NCBI GenBank assembly: GCA_014762505.1
Contig: JABURS010000030.1
Coordinates: forward strand, 16,051 to 80,050
DNA: 64,000 nucleotides
Source of the DNA: Chromatiales bacterium
Lineage (GTDB): Bacteria; Pseudomonadota; Gammaproteobacteria; SpSt-1174
Direction of reading: 5' to 3'
Shown: piece by piece, positions 61,235-64,000 of the stretch
Numbering within the stretch: position 1 is the first letter of the stretch
Layout: every line of letters starts with the position of its first letter
The notes under the pieces: model-generated
What the model saw: only the letters and a program-made list of their open reading frames with translations
Databases searched by the model: none
What the model was told of the DNA's origin: nothing
Position numbers and translations under genes: made by a program

Positions 61235-62386
61235 ATGAAAAAGAATCTGATCGCTCTGGCCGTCGCCGGCGCCCTGGCCGCTCCGGCCGCCGCCATGGCT
61301 GACGCCACCGTTTACGGCAAGCTGCACATGTCCGTGGACAGCTACGACAACGGCGGTGACGACAACGTCACCCTGCAGCAGGACGGCGAAGCTTCCGGCC
61401 TGGCCATTGCCTCCAATTCCTCGCGCTTTGGTATCAAGGGCAGCGAAGACCTGGGCAGCGGTCTGACCGCTATCTGGCAGGCCGAGTCCACCCTGAACAT
61501 GGACGACGGCTCCGGTTCCCTCTCCAACCGTAACACCTACGTTGGCTTCAAGGGCGGCTTTGGTACCGTCATGGCCGGTCACCACGACTCCCCGGTGAAG
61601 ACCATCGGCCGCAAGGCTGACCTCTTCGGTGACCAGGTGGGTGACTCCCGTTCCATCATCCGTGGCCGCTTTGCCGGTGCTGATCTGGACCCGCGCACCA
61701 GCAACATGCTGATGTACGTGTCCCCGTCCATGGGGGCCATCCAGGCTGCCGTGCAGTACTCGCCGGACGAAGACAGCAGTGATGCCACCACCAATGTGAA
61801 TATGGGCACTGCTGGTGGTTATGTGGTCGTTTCCACCACTGTGGCTAACAACCCGGATACCTCGCACCTGAGCGCAGCGGTGTGGTACGACCAGGGCCCG
61901 CTGTACGTCGCCCTGGGCTACTCCGAAGATCAGGCCGATGACGGTGCCGCCGGCTATGCCGACGAAACCGCCATGCGTCTGGTGGGTAGCTACAAGATGG
62001 ACGCCCTGAAGTTCACCGCCCTCTACCAGCAGGCCGAAGGTCTGGGCAACGTCGATGGTGACGATGCTGACATGTGGGGTATTGGTGCGGCGTTCAACAT
62101 GGGTGGTGGCAACACTGTCAAGGCCCAGTACTACAGCGCGACCCTGGAAAGCAAGGCTGCCGGTGCAACTGATGCCGAAGCCACTGTTTGGGCGATTGGT
62201 TTCGATCACGCCATGAGCAAGCAGACCAGCGTATATGCTGCTTACTCCGTGAGCGAGAACGATGCCGGTACCAACAACGGCATCAACGTTACCCCGTGGG
62301 GTGGCACCGGTCACGACAACCTGGCCAGCGGCGTCAACGACGAAAGCGCTTCCGCCCTGTCCGTGGGTGTTGTCCACAAGTTCTAA
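61235..62386 (+). CDS. General porin (Gram-negative trimeric type)
   Basis: A 383-residue outer-membrane protein: signal peptide MKKNLIALAVAGALAAPAAA, mature start ADATVYGKLHMSVD, typical porin phrases SSRFGIKGSEDLGSGLTAIWQ, NTYVGFKGGFGTVMAGHHDSPVK, and a C-terminal Phe in ALSVGVVHKF. It is a 16-strand diffusion porin of the Porin_4 family. Codon usage shifts to a strongly expressed pattern (many GGT, GCT, CTG), and it has a long leader with dyads and a strong terminator, consistent with an abundant protein. Confidence 0.95.
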   Translation: MKKNLIALAVAGALAAPAAAMADATVYGKLHMSVDSYDNGGDDNVTLQQDGEASGLAIASNSSRFGIKGSEDLGSGLTAIWQAESTLNMDDGSGSLSNRNTYVGFKGGFGTVMAGHHDSPVKTIGRKADLFGDQVGDSRSIIRGRFAGADLDPRTSNMLMYVSPSMGAIQAAVQYSPDEDSSDATTNVNMGTAGGYVVVSTTVANNPDTSHLSAAVWYDQGPLYVALGYSEDQADDGAAGYADETAMRLVGSYKMDALKFTALYQQAEGLGNVDGDDADMWGIGAAFNMGGGNTVKAQYYSATLESKAAGATDAEATVWAIGFDHAMSKQTSVYAAYSVSENDAGTNNGINVTPWGGTGHDNLASGVNDESASALSVGVVHKF

Positions 62387-62413
62387 GATCTCCCGATCTT
62401 AAACCTGTGACAG

Positions 62414-62445
62414 GAAAGGGCGCCTTCGGGCGCCCTTTCTTTTTG
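62414..62445 (+). terminator. Terminator of the porin gene
   Basis: GAAAGGGCGCC (62414-62424), TTCG loop, GGCGCCCTTTC (62429-62439) and a T run; 28 bases after the stop. A textbook rho-independent terminator. Confidence 0.95.
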
Positions 62446-62720
62446 GTGAAGCGGGAAGAAGAAAGTTACAAGTCGCAGTCGCACACAGAGTAAAACCAGG
62501 CATCCTGGCCACCTCTGTGACCTCTGTGGCATGAATCGGTAGGGGCGGGCCGCGCCCGCCAAAATCCCGTGTACATAGTCCGTTCACTGCATCCTTACTG
62601 CCAGCCCCGTCCCTTTTCTGTCTTCCGCGTTATCGCGCGAGGGCGCTGCCCGATAAAGTCGTAAAGCCGAAGATTTTTTGCCACAGAGGGCACAGAGAGG
62701 GACGGCAGGCGATCTTCTTG
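62446..62720. repeat. R2 and R4 repeats before the toxin-antitoxin module
   Basis: No gene. A half-worn R2 palindrome (CACACAGAG to CCTCTGTGGCATG, 62481-62534), an R4 element (AGGGGCGGGCCGCGCCCGCC, 62541-62560) and a lone R2 half (GCCACAGAGGGCACAGAG, 62681-62698). Confidence 0.75.
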
Positions 62721-62859
62721 CCGATGCCAGGTAATGTGTTGGCTATTGACGATGGGCACGGCATTGGGTTCTGCGGTAGGAGCCGAGCCCCCTCGGCGAT
62801 AACCTCCGGTGCCAGAGCCCTATCGGCCAGGAGGCTGGCCTCCTGCGGGAGGCGAGAGG
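62721..62859. repeat. 139-bp direct repeat, left copy, flanking MntA-HepT
   Basis: Runs from CCGATGCCAGGTAATGTG to CGGGAGGCGAGAGG and contains a full R3 element. It matches 63633-63771 over the whole 139 bases with only scattered differences (highest in the first 45 bases) and no length change. Confidence 0.85.
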
Positions 62860-62967
62860 GTAGAATCGGCACCCCTGCCGGGGGCTGTGCAGGTGGCTTG
62901 TGCGAGTTGACCTGCTGATATATCTGGTCCAACTTAGCAGAACAGGGTTCATTGCCGGAGTTTGTAA

Positions 62968-63258
62968 ATGAAGCCATCCATCGCACTGCAGCAACATCGT
63001 GAAATGATTCGTCAGATTGTTGAGCGGCATCACGCCAGAAATGCCCGTGTGTTCGGCTCCGTGCTTCATGGGCAGGATACCGATTCGAGTGATCTGGACA
63101 TCCTCGTCGATACCACCGAGGAGACCTCGTTATTCGATATCGGCGCCATCCGCATGGAGTTGACCGAGCTTCTCGGGGTGGAGGTCGAGGTGCTGACTCC
63201 GGGGGCTTTGCCCGACCGCTGGAAGGCTGCTGTGCTCAAGGAGGCGCGCGCCGTATGA
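62968..63258 (+). CDS. mntA: MntA-type nucleotidyltransferase antitoxin
   Basis: A 96-residue minimal nucleotidyltransferase. The active site is intact: Gly30-Ser31, ten residues, then Asp42-x-Asp44 (FGSVLHGQDTDSSDLDILVD region), the GSx10DxD motif of MntA. Known MntA antitoxins silence HepT by adding AMP units to a tyrosine. The stop overlaps the ATG of the next gene by four bases, so both are translated together. The leader after the left direct repeat is only about 100 bases. Confidence 0.93.
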   Translation: MKPSIALQQHREMIRQIVERHHARNARVFGSVLHGQDTDSSDLDILVDTTEETSLFDIGAIRMELTELLGVEVEVLTPGALPDRWKAAVLKEARAV

Positions 63259-63626
63259 GCCGGCGCGACGAGCTTGCCCTGCAGGATTATCTGCTGCACA
63301 TGCAGCAGGCTGTCGAGCGTATTCAACGGTATCTGGAGAACATGGATCACGCTGACTTCCTCTCCAATGAGGAAAAGCAGGATGCCGTGATCCGCAATCT
63401 CGAGGTGATCGGGGAGGCGGCAGGAAATATCCAGCGGCATTTTCCGAGCTTCTCCGTGCAGCACCCCGATTTCCCCCTGAAGGCGGCTTATGGCATGCGC
63501 AATGCGCTTGCACATGGTTATTTCACGATTGACCTGGACGTGGTCTGGACGACGGTTGGGCGTGATTTACCGCAGCTGGCACTGCAGGTGGAGGAAGTGC
63601 TTCTGGTATTCAGGCAGGGCAGGTAG
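63255..63626 (+). CDS. hepT: HEPN-domain ribonuclease toxin HepT (DUF86)
   Basis: A 123-residue helical protein with the HEPN RNase motif: MRNALAHGY, Arg82-x4-His87 and Tyr89, i.e. the Rx4HxY form whose Tyr is the AMPylation target of MntA. IRNLEVIGEAAGNI is the usual DUF86 helix. As a toxin it cleaves RNA, in known cases tRNA. ATGA overlap with mntA. The pair lies between 139-bp direct repeats, suggesting that it came or could leave as a cassette. Confidence 0.93.
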   Translation: MSRRDELALQDYLLHMQQAVERIQRYLENMDHADFLSNEEKQDAVIRNLEVIGEAAGNIQRHFPSFSVQHPDFPLKAAYGMRNALAHGYFTIDLDVVWTTVGRDLPQLALQVEEVLLVFRQGR

Positions 63627-63632
63627 TTTTCT

Positions 63633-63771
63633 CCGACGCCAGATAATGTGTTAGCCATGTACGGCGGGCACGGCATTGGGTTCTGCGGTAGGAGCCGAGC
63701 CCCCTCGGCGATAACCTCCGGTCCCAGAGACCTATCGGCCAGGGGGCTGGCCTCCTACGGGAGGCGAGAGG
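63633..63771. repeat. 139-bp direct repeat, right copy
   Basis: Second copy of the element at 62721-62859, same orientation and length, starting seven bases after the hepT stop codon. It again holds a full R3 element (GTAGGAGCCGAGCCCCCTCGG to GGGCTGGCCTCCTAC). Confidence 0.85.
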
Positions 63772-63784
63772 AGACAGGCGTCAG

Positions 63785-63905
63785 GCCAGGAGCGTCCGTT
63801 TATGCCCTCTGGGTGCAAGGCGCGATCAGGAGCTGACATCATCGCCGGGCATCGCGCCTGCAGCGCTACGCCTATCTCCTTGCTCCTCACGCCGCGTAGG
63901 AGATT
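63785..63905. repeat. REP-type repeats (R1) before the transposase end
   Basis: The long R1 variant reads CGTCCGTTTATGCCCTCTGGG then TGCAAGGCGCGAT at 63791-63826, and a second partial copy (CATCGCGCCTGCAGCGCTACG) follows at 63850-63870. No gene. Confidence 0.7.
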
Positions 63906-64000
63906 CTATGTCGCAAGACAAGGCTTTCGCGGCACATAGTCGGCTCCGTTTTTGAGGATGGCGAAGGCGATACGGGCGAGCTTGCGGGCGAGGATGGTGA
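63906..64000 (-). CDS. C-terminal end of a transposase, probably IS110 family (cut by the window end)
   Basis: On the minus strand the last 31 codons and a TAG stop are present: TILARKLARIAFAILKNG, then ADYVPRKPCLAT. The ARKLARIAFAILKNG pattern is typical of the C-terminus of IS110/IS116/IS902 transposases. The gene continues beyond the window. Family assignment is from memory of that signature only; the outer end of the insertion sequence was not located. Confidence 0.6.
   Translation of the reverse strand, partial: TILARKLARIAFAILKNGADYVPRKPCLAT

Noticed and set aside
63041..63515. Minus-strand frames opposite mntA-hepT
   Set aside because: The MntA and HepT active-site motifs and their ATGA overlap on the plus strand fully account for this region.

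Overview
The window is GC-rich, densely coded, and reads like the chromosome of a chemolithoautotrophic, sulfur-oxidising gammaproteobacterium (an Ectothiorhodospiraceae/Chromatiales-like organism is my best guess, not a proven assignment). The reasons are a form II RubisCO (cbbM) with its divergent CbbR regulator, a carboxysome-type shell protein (CsoS1D), thiosulfate dehydrogenase with its c4-type partner (tsdB-tsdA), an ETHE1-like persulfide dioxygenase, a DsrE-family protein, TamA/TamB and a general porin.

Layout. 1-3.8 kb: the 3' end of an EgtB/SenA-type gene, egtD and a fused FAD-oxidoreductase/SelD gene. Together they suggest selenoneine (or ergothioneine) synthesis. 4.2-10 kb: cbbR/cbbM, a secreted alpha/beta hydrolase, a BLUF photoreceptor, a small unknown gene, and an isolated csoS1D coupled to a Nudix gene. 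10-15 kb: a PhnD-like binding protein and a TAXI-TRAP transporter. 15.4-25 kb: a membrane-bound spermidine synthase-like protein, tamA-tamB, a hydrolase-thioredoxin fusion and a patatin gene broken by one in-frame TAG. 25-31.3 kb: an FNR-like regulator, a glutathione transferase, persulfide dioxygenase, tsdBA and a SulP transporter. 31.3-34.9 kb: DsrE, an old yellow enzyme with its Rrf2 regulator, and a histidine kinase. 35-41.6 kb: a binding-protein lipoprotein overlapping a PAS-GGDEF-EAL gene, divergent from a Fur-box/hemP/TonB-receptor unit. 41.9-50.2 kb: an unusual HAD protein, a duplicated lipoprotein broken by a second in-frame TAG, an amine oxidase, a cold-shock protein, and an HD-GYP protein divergent from a second PhnD-like binding protein. 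50.5-57.8 kb: rtcB/archease, hsp20, a diguanylate cyclase, a DEAD-box helicase and a CPBP protease. 58.2-64 kb: an AT-richer SEC-C/TPR/sulfotransferase gene, a porin, a MntA-HepT toxin-antitoxin pair between 139-bp direct repeats, and the tail of a probable IS110 transposase.

From 31 kb onwards, and also around 3.9 kb, the gene-free gaps are filled with at least four families of short dispersed palindromic repeats. These explain most of the non-coding sequence. No tRNA, rRNA or CRISPR array was seen. Names rest on reading the translated sequences and on remembered family signatures; no database search was run.
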